Source: QHXW01 sp963752965 (lineage in GTDB: Bacteria; Acidobacteriota; Terriglobia; Bryobacterales; Bryobacteraceae). Taken from it: a stretch of 64,000 bases of DNA. Made by a program: the position numbers and the translations under genes. The stretch is taken from the NCBI GenBank assembly GCA_963752965.1, contig CAVWAJ010000012.1, positions 1 to 64,000 of the forward strand, in the 5' to 3' direction. Within the stretch, counting starts at the first letter, position 1. Each line of letters starts with the position of its first letter. Shown here piece by piece: positions 1 to 9,467 of this stretch. Below the pieces are notes generated by a model that saw nothing but the letters and a program-made list of their open reading frames with translations, did no database searches and was not told where the DNA came from.

Positions 1-100
1 CGGCCGGAGTCCCAATCGGCGACAATAATGTCGGCACCGGCATTTGCACGACCGCGCGAGAGGACCGGCGCCCAAGAGGCCCTCTGGCGCAACACGATCC

Positions 101-1408
101 ATGCGCCCGAAACGAACGTACGAGTTCTGGAAGCAATGCTCGCCGGCCGGGGCGAGTTGTGCCGTAATCGCGCTGCTGACGTTAATCTGTTACCGGTTTC
201 GCATCAACAACGCGACCGTTGTGCTGGCCTTACTCCTGGTGGTCGTCGTGCAATCGCTGACGGGGCGCTTGGTTGCCTCGTTGGTCGTCGCAGTGGCTGC
301 GGCAGGTTGTTTGGATTACTTCTTCTTGCCGCCGCCGCTCTCGTTCCGCGTCGACAATCCGATCGATGCGGTCGCGTTGATTGTCTTTCCGATTATGGCG
401 CTGGTTGTGACGCGGCAGGTTTCCAAAGTGCGTGAGGAAGCGCAACGGGCGTATCGCCGCGGGAAGGAAGTGGAGCAACTGTATGAAGTGGCCCGGCGCC
501 TGCTCCTGTTGACGCCCGACCAGGTCGGCGGCAGCCCGGCGCTCAAAGTGGTTCGTGACGTTCTGGGCTCTGCGGCAGTTTGTCTGTTCGACGCGAGCAC
601 TATCGAGTGCAGCATGGAGGGGACCTCGCAGCACGATCTGGCGGAGCGTACCCGTCAGGCGTACATCTTCGGCAAAGATACCGATGACGCGGCCTGCAGG
701 GTGTTTGTGCGGTGTCTTCGAGTCGGCAACGCTATGACCGGAGCCATCGGAGTTGAAGGTTTGGCAGATCCGAAGATTATTTCGCCGGCGTTTCCCGTGC
801 TTATCGCCTCAGCCTTGGAACGCGCACATACCTTCCGGCGCGCGAGCCATGAAACTGCGGCAGCGCAAGCCGAGGTCTTCCGTACGGCAATCCTGGATGC
901 ACTGGCGCATGAGTTCAAGACACCGCTGGCGACCATACTTGCAGTGATCGGCGGTATTCGGGAGTCGCCGAAGCTGGAACCTGAGCAGAAAGAGATGGCC
1001 GATATGATCGACTCCGAAGTATCACGCCTGAGTCATCTCACCACCAGGTTACTTCGCACGGCACGGCTAGATCAGGAAGAACTGAAGCCGCGCTTGAAGC
1101 CGATAGACATCGTCCCATTCGTCGAACGCGTAGTTCAGCGGTATGTGGATCAATCCCACGAACGCCGCATTGCGGTGACTTCCTGCTGTAAATCCGTTGA
1201 AGTGCCGGCGGATCGGCAACTCCTGGACCTGGCACTGACTCAGCTTCTAGATAACGCTTTCAAGTATTCGCCCCCGGCAAGCGCCATCAGCGTCAGTGTT
1301 CAGGCGGAAGAAGGTTTCCTAACGACAAGCGTGTCCGGCGTCAACTATTCTTTTGGGTTGACGACAACTATTTCTCCCTATCAACGACAACTACTTTTTA
1401 GCTCTTAG
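101..1408 (+). pseudogene. KdpD-like membrane sensor histidine kinase, 3' end lost at an IS21 element
   Basis: The protein starts with about four hydrophobic segments (residues 18-100) matching the DUF4118 membrane domain of KdpD-type sensors. A GAF-like linker follows, then a HisKA domain with the phospho-acceptor motif ALAHEFKTPLATIL (about residue 266) and an N-box LLDNAFKYSPPAS (about 381). The G-boxes of the ATPase domain are missing. The kinase reading frame stops matching at base 1331, exactly where the IS21 terminal repeat begins; the last 25 codons to the stop at 1408 are IS sequence. ATG at 101 is preferred because the membrane domain follows directly; a TTG at 44 is in frame but adds only low-complexity residues. 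The N-terminal KdpD sensor and Usp domains are absent, so this was either a short DUF4118 kinase or is cut at both ends. It cannot be a functional kinase as it stands. Confidence 0.8.
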
Positions 1409-1719
1409 GCGGGGCGCGGAGCGCCCGCCGCTGGGCGGAGGGCGAAGCCCGTTCCGCGGCCCGGTTTTTTTGTTTTTGGAGTACGAGGATCCGTGGCGGT
1501 GGGAACGTGAAAAACCTGCTTCTGGTTTTGCACGTTCCCATCCGCCGTCATCGCCGGAGCTGTGGAAATGTGGGAGGCTCGCTCGCTGTTGGCGAGATTT
1601 CCAAGGGGGCTCGTGGGAAGAGTGGGAAGCCTGCCTTTGGCTTTCCACTCTTTCCACAGACCCGGCATTTCCACAGCTCTTTTTCCTCCCGGCTTTTGGG
1701 TTTTGTGCGGACCTCCGCC

Positions 1720-2505
1720 TCATTCACTCTCGCCCTGGCTTTCCGCCTGTTGATTCTTCTTGGCGTGCTCCACCCGGTAACTCGGAATGTTCAGTTCGAT
1801 GATCACGCTATGGTGCACCAGTCGGTCGATGGCTGCCGCCGTCATCATGGCGTCTTTGAAGATGGCTTCCCATTTGGAGAACGGCAGATTGCTGGTCATC
1901 AGTACGCTGCCGCGTTCGTAACGCTCGGCCAACAAGGTGAACACGACTTCCATGTCGTCCCGGCTCTGCTGCGAGTAGCCCAGATCGTCGATGATCAAGC
2001 CGTCATAGCGCCCCAGTCGTTTGATCTCCCGGCTCAACCGTAGGTCCCGCTTGGCGGCCAGTAAGTTCTGCATGAGCAAGGCGCACTTGGTGAAGTGCAT
2101 CTTGCGCTCCCGCATCACCACCAGTTCCTGAGCCAGTGCCGTCAGAAGATGGCTCTTCCCCGATCCGGGATTCCCGAAAACCAAAACGTTCTCTTTCCGG
2201 TCCAGAAAGCTGCCGTCCAGCAGCGTTCGCAGCTGCCGTGTCGCTTTCCCCGGCAACCTCTTTAGATCGAAACTCTGCAGCGACTTCTCCAGCGGTAGCG
2301 CCGAGTCTTTCAGCAGCCGCTGCACCCTGGACTTCCGCCGCTGCTCGCATTCCCGCGAGATCACTTCCAGCAGATACTGCTCATAGCTCAGCGTCTCTCG
2401 TTCCGCCCGCCGCGCCGTGTCTTCGTAGCACTCCCGCACCGTCGGCAAGTGCAAATCCTTCAGATGCCCAATCAGCGCCGGGCGTACGTCAGCGACCGCG
2501 CTCAT
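1720..2505 (-). CDS. istB: IS21 helper ATPase IstB
   Basis: IstB is the AAA+ (DnaC-like) ATPase that assists the IstA transposase in IS21 transposition. Its Walker A motif GNPGSGKSHLL lies around residue 108 and the Walker B region LIIDDLGY around residue 168. The 261-residue length is normal for the family. I place the start at 2505 because that ATG overlaps the istA stop as ATGA, the usual translational coupling in IS21; an in-frame ATG at 2529 lies further inside istA. The gene looks intact. Confidence 0.9.
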   Translation of the reverse strand: MSAVADVRPALIGHLKDLHLPTVRECYEDTARRAERETLSYEQYLLEVISRECEQRRKSRVQRLLKDSALPLEKSLQSFDLKRLPGKATRQLRTLLDGSFLDRKENVLVFGNPGSGKSHLLTALAQELVVMRERKMHFTKCALLMQNLLAAKRDLRLSREIKRLGRYDGLIIDDLGYSQQSRDDMEVVFTLLAERYERGSVLMTSNLPFSKWEAIFKDAMMTAAAIDRLVHHSVIIELNIPSYRVEHAKKNQQAESQGESE

Positions 2506-3989
2506 TGCCGCACCCCCATCTCCGTGCATAACTGGTCAAAGCTGGCCAGGTTCACCGGCGCCACTTCCACCATCGTCACCGCCGAAATGGTATCGAGTTT
2601 GGCCAGCGCTTCCTCGATCGACTCCACCGTAATCACTGTCTCCGCATTCCCCTCCAGGAGCTCACGCAAAGCCTCATCTACCTGGACCTCGCCGGCCACT
2701 GCCGCCAGTTTCAGAATCTTCAAGTACTCTTTGCTCGACCGGTTCGGCGTCGTGTCTTTCAGCGCATCGTAAGCCATACGAAACCGGCTGGTCGGAAACA
2801 GATCCTGTTGATACCGGTAGTTCTCAAAGGCCCCCGGCTTGCGGACCAGCCATTCGATGATGTGCCGGTAATCGATGCGATGCTTGCCCCGCCCGCGCAG
2901 CCGCGGCAGGTCTTCTACCTTCCTCTGCCCGTACCAAACCTCGACATGGTCCAGGTACGACCGCGCTTCCACCTGCGCCCCAATCAGACGGCTGTTCACC
3001 GAATACGCGTTCCGCTCTACGTGGATCAGACTGCCAGAGTCCACCTTCACCCGCTCCCGTTTGGCCGATTCCATCCGCCGCGCCGGTAACTCCCGCATCA
3101 CCGCCATCTCTTCCGACAACCGGGCCCGCCGGCCCGCATTCCGCTGCGCAAACAGATCCTTGAGAAATTGCGCGTACTCGGCCAAGCTCCCAAAGTCACG
3201 GCTCCCTCGCAGCAGCAGCGCCTGCTCCACAGCTCGCTTGAACCGGTGGTGGCTCTGCTCGGCATCGCCATTCTCGTTCGGGCTGGCGGGATTGGTATGC
3301 TGCGGCTTCACCCCGTAATACCTCATCACCCCTTCATAGCGCCGGTTGAACTCCTCCAGATTGCTCATGTTGTTGACCGCGCTCGACAGGCTGTCGGTGC
3401 GGTGCTCGGCCGCTACTGCTCCCAACTCCCAGACCGCGTTCTGCCATCCTTCGCTGAGACTCTCCAGGCTCTCCGAATAGCAGATCGTGCCCGTCTCCCA
3501 GTTCGAATACGTCAGCACAAAGTGGTACACCAGGTGCTCGAACGTCTGCCCCGCCAGCGTGATCCCCAGCTCGGTCATGTGCGTGAAGTCCGACGCACAC
3601 AGTCGCCCCGGTGCGTGTTTCTGGCTGAAGTACACTTCCTGCGCGGGTCCTTCCGTCACCCGCCATAGCTTGACCCGCCGTTGCAGTGTCCGGATCTGCC
3701 CGTCACTGAACCGCCCCGGGTATTCCCGCTGCAGCCACGCGAACACCGTCTTGGCTTCCAGTCCTGGACTCTCCTGAATCTGCCGCTGAACAACGTCCCA
3801 CACCTCGCCAAACGGATCTTCGCGGGTCCGCCACTGGCGCTCCTTCTTCAGTTCGCTGGGCAATCTTTCCAGGCTCAGATACCGCCGCGCTGTTGTCGGG
3901 TCCATTCCCGCCTTCGACGCCGCAATCTCTTGATTCTTTTCTGTATTCGACAACTGTCTCAGCCTCCTCACCTGCTCGTCCGTGACCAT
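2502..3989 (-). CDS. istA: IS21 transposase IstA
   Basis: This 495-residue protein is the DDE transposase of the IS21 element. It has an N-terminal helix-turn-helix region (residues 1-60, with TDEQVRRLRQL and a DPTTARRYL recognition helix). An rve integrase core follows, with DFTHMTELG as the first acidic motif and PASPNENGDAEQSHHRFK as the segment holding the catalytic glutamate. A C-terminal DNA-binding tail follows. It ends in an ATGA overlap with istB. Reading frame and length are intact, so the element may still be active. Confidence 0.9.
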   Translation of the reverse strand: MVTDEQVRRLRQLSNTEKNQEIAASKAGMDPTTARRYLSLERLPSELKKERQWRTREDPFGEVWDVVQRQIQESPGLEAKTVFAWLQREYPGRFSDGQIRTLQRRVKLWRVTEGPAQEVYFSQKHAPGRLCASDFTHMTELGITLAGQTFEHLVYHFVLTYSNWETGTICYSESLESLSEGWQNAVWELGAVAAEHRTDSLSSAVNNMSNLEEFNRRYEGVMRYYGVKPQHTNPASPNENGDAEQSHHRFKRAVEQALLLRGSRDFGSLAEYAQFLKDLFAQRNAGRRARLSEEMAVMRELPARRMESAKRERVKVDSGSLIHVERNAYSVNSRLIGAQVEARSYLDHVEVWYGQRKVEDLPRLRGRGKHRIDYRHIIEWLVRKPGAFENYRYQQDLFPTSRFRMAYDALKDTTPNRSSKEYLKILKLAAVAGEVQVDEALRELLEGNAETVITVESIEEALAKLDTISAVTMVEVAPVNLASFDQLCTEMGVRQ

Positions 3990-4073
3990 CCCTTGGCGCT
4001 ACTTGAGCGCGATTCTCGATGGTCACATTAGTTGTCGTCGAGCGGGAGTTTTAATTGTCGTCAGCCGGGAGTT

Positions 4074-4925
4074 CTAATTGTCGCCGAACAAGAGAAAGCC
4101 GATGCGTAATAATCCGTCGAGAACCTCCCGAGTGAACACCGAAGCGTGCCAAACGTAAGCGATTTGAAGGCTGGGGACCAGAGCAAAGGCTTCCGACCAG
4201 TCGGCGCGCGTATCGCCGGAGATGCTCGTCTGGTGGTGGCCCTCGGTACGGTGTTTCATGTAGCTCCCTTCGGCCGGCCCGCAGCTGTTGAGACCGGCGC
4301 GATCGCGCCATTCTGAATCGAGCTCAATCCCGTACGGCGGATCGGTAACCATCAAAATCGGTTTGCACTCGCCCAGGAGCCGTGCCACGTTGTCCGGGCT
4401 GGTGGAATCCCCGCAAAGCACCAGGTGTTTACCACAGAGCCAAAGGTCGCCCGAGCGGGAAACCGGATTCTCGGGTAGTTCTGCGACAGAATCGAGCGGG
4501 ACATCATCTCCAGCGGCATACGCTCCCATGAATAGGTCGATCTCACTAGGATCGAATCCGGTCAACGTTGGCTCAAAGTTCAGCTCCGCCAGTTCGCCAA
4601 ATTCGATGGCGAGCAGTTCCTCATCCCACTCGGCCCAGGTTGCCGAGCGATTAACCAGAAGTCGAAATGCTTTCACTTGCGCGGTGGTCCATTCATCGCA
4701 CCGGATGATCGGCACCTCCGTCATGCCAAGCTTCAATGCCGCCTTCAGCCGCAGATGTCCATCGACGATCTCGCCATCGCTCCGCACCAGCATAGGGATC
4801 TTGAATCCAAATTCGGTGAGTGAAGCCACCATGCGGGTAACGGCCGCGTCGTTTTTCCTGGGGTTCCGTATGTAGGGGACCAGTTTCTCAACCGGCCAAA
4901 GTTCAATCGTTTTGTTAATTAACAT
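4074..4925 (-). pseudogene. ParB-domain DNA methyltransferase, C-terminus lost at the IS21 element
   Basis: Residues 1-95 form a ParB/Srx-like nuclease domain (WPVEKLVPYIRNPRKND and the DGHLRLKAALKLG motif). A linker is followed by the start of an N6-adenine or N4-cytosine methylase domain with the catalytic motif TDPPYG (about residue 201) and the CGDST segment of the SAM-binding fold. Such ParB-methylase fusions are typical of phages and integrative elements and are usually about 400-450 residues; this copy stops at 283, its last residues lying in IS21 sequence. The start at 4925 has a good ribosome site, AGGAG about 8 bases upstream. Motif I (FxGxG) of this beta-class layout would be downstream and is missing, so activity is unlikely. 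Confidence 0.8.
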
Positions 4926-5411
4926 ATACAGTCTCCTGGCGTATCGAATTTCGTTCAACGAATCGGGACGAAATCCCGGTTCGCGTATTAAGATCGGAAC
5001 CCTCCGTTGAGAAAACAAGGGGGGAAATCGGCGTGTGACGGAATCTAAGGACGCGCCGGCATGGGGGATTGGTGCGCTACGAAGTAGCCGGTAACCTCGC
5101 TCGCATGCGTTCGGCGCCGTGAGGCGTTGAACCTGGCTGAGAGCTGATTAACATGTAGCAGTGCGGCCTCGGGCAATTTGTAGAAGGCGGGTTGACTGTC
5201 TTCCCCAACCCAGCCATGGATGTGTTTGGACGCGAGTCGCCATGCACGTTCAGACCAGGTTCCTTCGGCTATGCCAGCCGGGTTCGCTGGGTGATCCTAT
5301 CGGTGATTGACGGATCTCCAGCTTCCGGTTAGATTGGTTGCCTCCCACCCCGCGCCGTGCGGCAACAGCTTTGACAATCCCGCGATCCTAAACTCCGAAC
5401 TCCCGCCATGG
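4926..5411. other. Intergenic stretch upstream of the methylase gene
   Basis: About 485 bases between the methylase start and the next minus-strand gene. I see only the ribosome site of the methylase near 4935. No reading frame here has a ribosome site, recognisable motif or credible composition. It probably carries the methylase promoter and possibly decayed phage-type sequence. Confidence 0.4.
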
Positions 5412-5969
5412 TCAATCCAGGGGATCGTCAGCCTGTTCTTCTGACAATTCCTTCGCGCTCTCGGCTTGCAGTGTAATGACGGTCGGATTCTCAGGCTCCA
5501 TTTGTTGTTTTTCAGCGTCATCGGAGGCCAAATCATCGGAAGGAACTGTCGTCGGCTCAGTGGGTTGAGGAGAGGCCAGCTTGACCGGTTCGGGCGGGTC
5601 TGGTGGTTTGGGTCGCTCGGCGGCGCGCCAAACGATCCGGCTAACCTGACGTTTTGCTGGTGACTGAGGATCGTCGACCGGCTGGGTCTCCAGGATCTGC
5701 ACCTCCCGCCAACCCGCCCTGGTTTTCAGCCAGAAAATAGTGGCGGCTGGATGTTGGCCGGACGTGGCCATCTTGAACAAAGTTTGGCCCACTTGCGCCG
5801 TGGCTTCGATCGCTCCTCGATCCAGTTCCTCGTGCAAGTGTCTCCGCAAAGTTTTGGGGGATCGGAGGCCGAACATCCGGGCGATATCTTTTTGTTTGAT
5901 TCCATAGGCGGAGAGTGACTTCGCGGCGCGCCGCTGCTCCTCAGTTGGCACAAATCGTGGTCTCGGCAT
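5412..5969 (-). CDS. HTH protein resembling phage terminase small subunit, unknown function
   Basis: This 185-residue protein has an N-terminal helix-turn-helix: VPTEEQRRAAKSLSAYG, then IKQKDIARMFGL and SPKTLRRHL, residues 7-45. A short alpha region follows (ATSGQHPAATIFWLKTRAGW), which recalls small terminase or phage DNA-packaging proteins. The C-terminal third is rich in P, E and D and looks disordered. The start at 5969 has AGGA about 8 bases upstream; longer forms to 6038 lack a ribosome site. It lies upstream of and co-directional with the ParB-methylase, a neighbour pair seen in prophages and integrative elements. A packaging role is inferred only, because no large terminase is nearby. 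Confidence 0.6.
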   Translation of the reverse strand: MPRPRFVPTEEQRRAAKSLSAYGIKQKDIARMFGLRSPKTLRRHLHEELDRGAIEATAQVGQTLFKMATSGQHPAATIFWLKTRAGWREVQILETQPVDDPQSPAKRQVSRIVWRAAERPKPPDPPEPVKLASPQPTEPTTVPSDDLASDDAEKQQMEPENPTVITLQAESAKELSEEQADDPLD

Positions 5970-6189
5970 TTTTCTGGTCCTAGGAATCCAATTGTTTACT
6001 TCCGGTATTCCTGCGCTTCGGGTGCTGCGCCTCATCATTGCGGTCCCGGTTGCGCGCGTACGGCGTGATTCTGTTGATATCGCACATCTCGATCTTGAGT
6101 TGATCCATCTCTGGGCTCTTCCCGACGCCAGTTGAGTCTGGCGTACAACTGCTATGTTGATCGAGAACGAATCGCAGGTCTATTGCAAT

Positions 6190-6858
6190 TTATTGGTCGC
6201 GTTTCTTGCAATTCTTGCGAACGCGCTTCCCTCGGCCACGCAGGGGAAGTTCCAGCAGTTTCAGTGCTTCACTGACCCATCGCCACATGTTGGTGGGGTG
6301 GGTCGACCATCCTTCCTGCTTCGCCAACCGCTCGACCGTCCAGCCGCGGAATAGGTACAACGACGCGCATTCCAGTTTTTTCGTCAGATCCGTGGGAATC
6401 CGTTGCGCCACCGTATAGCCTTCCGACGTGGCCCACCTGCTGATCTCATCGAGATCGAGGTCAACAGCGGCATGGAAGGCGTGCCGGTAGCCGTCTGGGG
6501 AGAAAAGGTATGACGACACATTAAAACACCTGATGAATTGGCGCGTTTCCTTGAACTGCGGATGTCCGTGCGGGTAATCTTGGACGAACGACGGCAGGCG
6601 CCAGAAGGACTGCTTCTCCATCTCTAACTTGTCATGTTCCCAGGCGTCAACTGTCGACCGCGCGGCCTCTTCAATCCAGGTGCCCCGAATACGATACTTT
6701 TCTGCGAACTGGTCAAATTGCAGTTCTCCCCGCCGGATCTTTTTCAAGTCCTCGACCACTTCCGGGCAGACTCGATTCGCGGCCTCCAGGAATCTGCTCT
6801 GAAGATCATTGCGCCAGCCGGTGTTGAGATTGGTGGGTTGGATGCGTTTTCGTGGCAT
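6190..6858 (-). CDS. Hypothetical protein of a mobile module
   Basis: I do not recognise this 222-residue protein. It starts with a basic segment (PRKRIQPTN), has a predicted helical middle, and ends with a basic tail (RGRGKRVRKNCKKRDQ) that suggests nucleic-acid binding. The segment GWTVERLAKQEGWSTHPTN near residue 170 resembles a helix-turn-helix. It lies between the recombinase and the terminase-like gene on the same strand, so it is probably an accessory gene of the same element. ATG 6858 has GGAG about 11 bases upstream; an alternative ATG at 6903 adds 15 residues. Confidence 0.55.
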   Translation of the reverse strand: MPRKRIQPTNLNTGWRNDLQSRFLEAANRVCPEVVEDLKKIRRGELQFDQFAEKYRIRGTWIEEAARSTVDAWEHDKLEMEKQSFWRLPSFVQDYPHGHPQFKETRQFIRCFNVSSYLFSPDGYRHAFHAAVDLDLDEISRWATSEGYTVAQRIPTDLTKKLECASLYLFRGWTVERLAKQEGWSTHPTNMWRWVSEALKLLELPLRGRGKRVRKNCKKRDQ

Positions 6859-7030
6859 AACAATGCATTCTCCACTCAGGTCGAGATCGGCAGGATTGCA
6901 CACGGGAGAGGCGCCAGATCTTTCACTTGCACTTACGACTCTCCGTGTGAGCCGAGCTGCGTAACGCGTGATTTACCCTTCGGGCACCATAATTCCTGTT
7001 GTACTCGATCAACGCGTATTCTCAAGTTTC

Positions 7031-8344
7031 TCAAATACAGTCAGCAATAATTCCGTCAACCCCGTTCCGCGTGGGGCGACGCAAATTTCTCCATTGCTCA
7101 CGTTGCTGGCTCCAGTGGAGAGATGCACTCAGCTTCCGTAAGGACCGCTCACAGATTCGACGCCGCTCCGCCTCCTCCGGCCGCAGAAACAGAATCTCTT
7201 CCTGAATGTCGGGTGCCAGATTCAACAGGTTCGTCATCTGGGTTACGCGCGAACGCGAGATCTGCCCCAACTGCGCCAGCACCGTATAGTTGCCTACTAC
7301 CCCGGACCGGATCATCTCCTCAAACTTCAGTGCCAAGGCCAGCAATCGCGTGATCCGCGGCACTCGTTCCGTTGTTTCAGCCACCGCAGTCTGAGGTCGT
7401 CCGGGGCCCGGAGTCTTCTTCGCCTCTGGGGATGGCCCCGCGGCCACACAACGACCCTTCTGCTCCTGGGCCAGTAGTTCGTTCGCCCGTTGCCAGACAA
7501 CTTTTTCCACGATGCCCGCCTGTTCGCCGGCATACACCACCCCCTGATGCGATACCTGACCAAGGTAGAGTACATTTCTCAGCAGGCGCGTTAAAGTTGG
7601 CTTCGTGAACGCCCGTCCGAGATGCTCCTTGCCCTCCCGAGTTCTCCAGCGCTTCGTCGTCCACGGCCGCGCCTTCACCTCGGCCAACACCGCATCCACA
7701 GATCCATGCTGTAAATACAAAGCAAAGATCTCTTGCACCCTGCTGGCCTCTTCGGTGTTGACCACCAGCTTGCCCCCGCTGACGGCGACATCGTAACCCA
7801 GGACCGGCCTGCCGCCCACCCATTTGCCCTTCCGGCGCGAAGCCGCCATCTTGTCCCGCGTCCGGTCGGCAATCATCTCCCGTTCAAATTGCGCGAACGA
7901 CAGCAAAATATTCAGCGTAAGGCGGCCGAGCGAAGTGGTGGTGTTCAACGGCTGAGTGACCGACACCAGGTTGACTTGATGCCGCTCGAAGATCTCCGCC
8001 AGACGGGCAAAATCGAGTAGCGATCGGCTTAACCGGTCGACCTTATAAATTAAGATGCAGTCAATGTTGCCCTGCTCGATGTCCCCCAGCAACTTCTGCA
8101 AAGCCGGTCGCTCCAGATTGCCACCCGTATAACCACCGTCATCGTACCGCTCCGATACCAGAATCCACCCCAGTTGCCGCTGGCTCGCAATGTAAGCCTC
8201 GGCGGCTTCTCTCTGCGCTTCCAGCGAATTGAACTCCTGATTGAGACCTTCTTCTGTAGAAGTCCTCGTGTAGACCGCACAGCGCAATGGAGTGATGGAT
8301 TGTGCGCCTTCTTCGCCACACCGCGGCAACATATCAGTGCCCAT
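7031..8344 (-). CDS. Large serine recombinase
   Basis: This is a site-specific recombinase of the large serine family (437 residues). The N-terminal resolvase domain has the catalytic serine region AVYTRTSTEEG near residues 19-29, KVDRLSRSLLDFA with the catalytic arginine near 95, and FAQFEREMIADRTRDKM. The Recombinase domain follows (GGRPVLGYD). The C-terminal region contains a second HTH-like stretch (LAQLGQISRSRVTQM). The start at 8344 is chosen because ATG there has GGAG 7 bases upstream and overlaps the DUF2924 stop by 11 bases; longer in-frame extensions run into that gene. DUF2924 and recombinase form a conserved pair in many soil bacteria. No att sites could be identified. Confidence 0.88.
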   Translation of the reverse strand: MGTDMLPRCGEEGAQSITPLRCAVYTRTSTEEGLNQEFNSLEAQREAAEAYIASQRQLGWILVSERYDDGGYTGGNLERPALQKLLGDIEQGNIDCILIYKVDRLSRSLLDFARLAEIFERHQVNLVSVTQPLNTTTSLGRLTLNILLSFAQFEREMIADRTRDKMAASRRKGKWVGGRPVLGYDVAVSGGKLVVNTEEASRVQEIFALYLQHGSVDAVLAEVKARPWTTKRWRTREGKEHLGRAFTKPTLTRLLRNVLYLGQVSHQGVVYAGEQAGIVEKVVWQRANELLAQEQKGRCVAAGPSPEAKKTPGPGRPQTAVAETTERVPRITRLLALALKFEEMIRSGVVGNYTVLAQLGQISRSRVTQMTNLLNLAPDIQEEILFLRPEEAERRRICERSLRKLSASLHWSQQREQWRNLRRPTRNGVDGIIADCI

Positions 8345-8855
8345 GGCGTCGCTCCGCGTTGCCCTGCAGGCCGAAGAACAGAAAGCCATTCCACTGCGTG
8401 CCAGTAACATGCCGCGCCACCGCGCTCAGTGACTTGTATACGCTCTCTTGATAGCGGAAACCTTTCTCCAACACCTCCACGGCTACAGCCTGGCCTTGAA
8501 ACTGGCGATTGAGCCAGGTACCTGGTGCGGGCAGGCGGGGATCGCGGGGATCAGACCGCCGCTTTCCTGTCGCTCCGGACAGCTCCTTTACAAAAGACTC
8601 CGGGGCCCGAATCCTCAGTTCGGCATCTTGGGCCAGGGCCAAAGCCCGCTGGCCAGCCCGCTCCGATAGGTCGCCTTCGGCATTGGCCTGCAGACGCCAG
8701 GCGATGCGCCGCACCAGGAACTGCTTGTGGTTCGACCGCGACTCTTGGCCGAACACGGCACGGTACTTTACTTTCAATTGGCCTACGGTTTGGTGTCGCA
8801 AGCCGTCAATTTCATGCCACATCGATGCGCTTTGCTGCTCCTTTGGTTGCCCCAT
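8334..8855 (-). CDS. DUF2924 family protein
   Basis: The C-terminal half carries the DUF2924 signature: DPRLPAPGTWLNRQFQGQ, a short beta-rich segment, then YKSLSAVARHVTGTQWNG and a final FFGL. The N-terminal half is helical (WHEIDGLRHQTVGQLKVKY, FLVRRIAWRLQANAEG). DUF2924 proteins are regularly encoded just upstream of a large serine recombinase, and their function is unknown. The gene overlaps the recombinase start, so the two are probably translated together. ATG 8855 begins the conserved part; frames up to 8960 add arginine-rich residues without a ribosome site. Confidence 0.8.
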   Translation of the reverse strand: MGQPKEQQSASMWHEIDGLRHQTVGQLKVKYRAVFGQESRSNHKQFLVRRIAWRLQANAEGDLSERAGQRALALAQDAELRIRAPESFVKELSGATGKRRSDPRDPRLPAPGTWLNRQFQGQAVAVEVLEKGFRYQESVYKSLSAVARHVTGTQWNGFLFFGLQGNAERRHGH

Positions 8856-9467
8856 TCCGCTCTCTGTTTCCTGTCTCCGGGAATTTCGCGCGGGCGCTGG
8901 AAAGCCCACTCTGCTTGCACTAGACAGTTCAATGGACGCTCTTCGGTGCCGAGAAAGCAAGCCCAGGTAGGGGAGTTCTTACCGTTTGAAGGTTTCGGAG
9001 GGCTCACATAAGACGAGTCCGGCGTAGCTCGCCCTAAGTGATAGAAAACACGAAGAGAAAAACCAGTCAGGCACTGGCTCAAGAGCTTGCTTCTGCTGAA
9101 AAGTGCTTTCCTTTTTATAGACGGTAAAAACTCGCCGAAAAACAGCCGCTTGGAATCTTCGAGAAAGGTCGGATGAGTGTCCGTCTGGGGACCCAAACAA
9201 TTCGGCCCACCCTGTAGTTAACAGCGCGCCGAAACGGCGTAGATCACTTGTGCGAATCGCTTGGCCTGCCCGACCACCCGCCCTACTGCAGACAACAGCT
9301 TCTCGTATCCCTGCTGCAAGCGCTCCCGATTCGGTCGCTAGGAAACGTCGCTCCGCATGCGGATCTGGTTTTGGCGACGGTCAGGTCACTTCATGATCCC
9401 AGGGAGTTCCTTCGCTACCAAGTCCGCGAAAAGCCGCCGCAGGGGGTGATTGGGACTGATGCGCAAC
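8856..9467. other. Intergenic region upstream of the recombinase operon
   Basis: About 610 bases. I see no reading frame with a ribosome site or recognisable motif. The stretch includes purine-rich blocks near 9040-9130. It is the expected place for the promoter of the DUF2924/recombinase operon and possibly an element end, but no repeat or attachment core is evident by eye. Confidence 0.35.

Larger units (their letters stand above)
1332..4090 (-). mobile_element. IS21-family insertion sequence (istA-istB)
   Basis: The element carries istA and istB on the minus strand and is bounded by inverted ends. Left end: TGTCCGGCGTCAACTA at 1332. Right end (reverse complement): TGTTCGGCGACAATTA from 4090. 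Inside each end the block GACGACAA(C/T)T recurs two or three times at about 20-bp spacing, the multiple terminal repeats typical of IS21 transpositional ends. The left flank is a sensor kinase gene and the right flank a DNA methylase gene. No matching target duplication is visible next to the ends, so this copy probably sits at a deletion or recombination joint. Confidence 0.85.

Noticed and set aside
1391..1723. Frames between the IS21 left end and istB
   Set aside because: Low-complexity, overlapping in several frames; this is the non-coding end of the IS.
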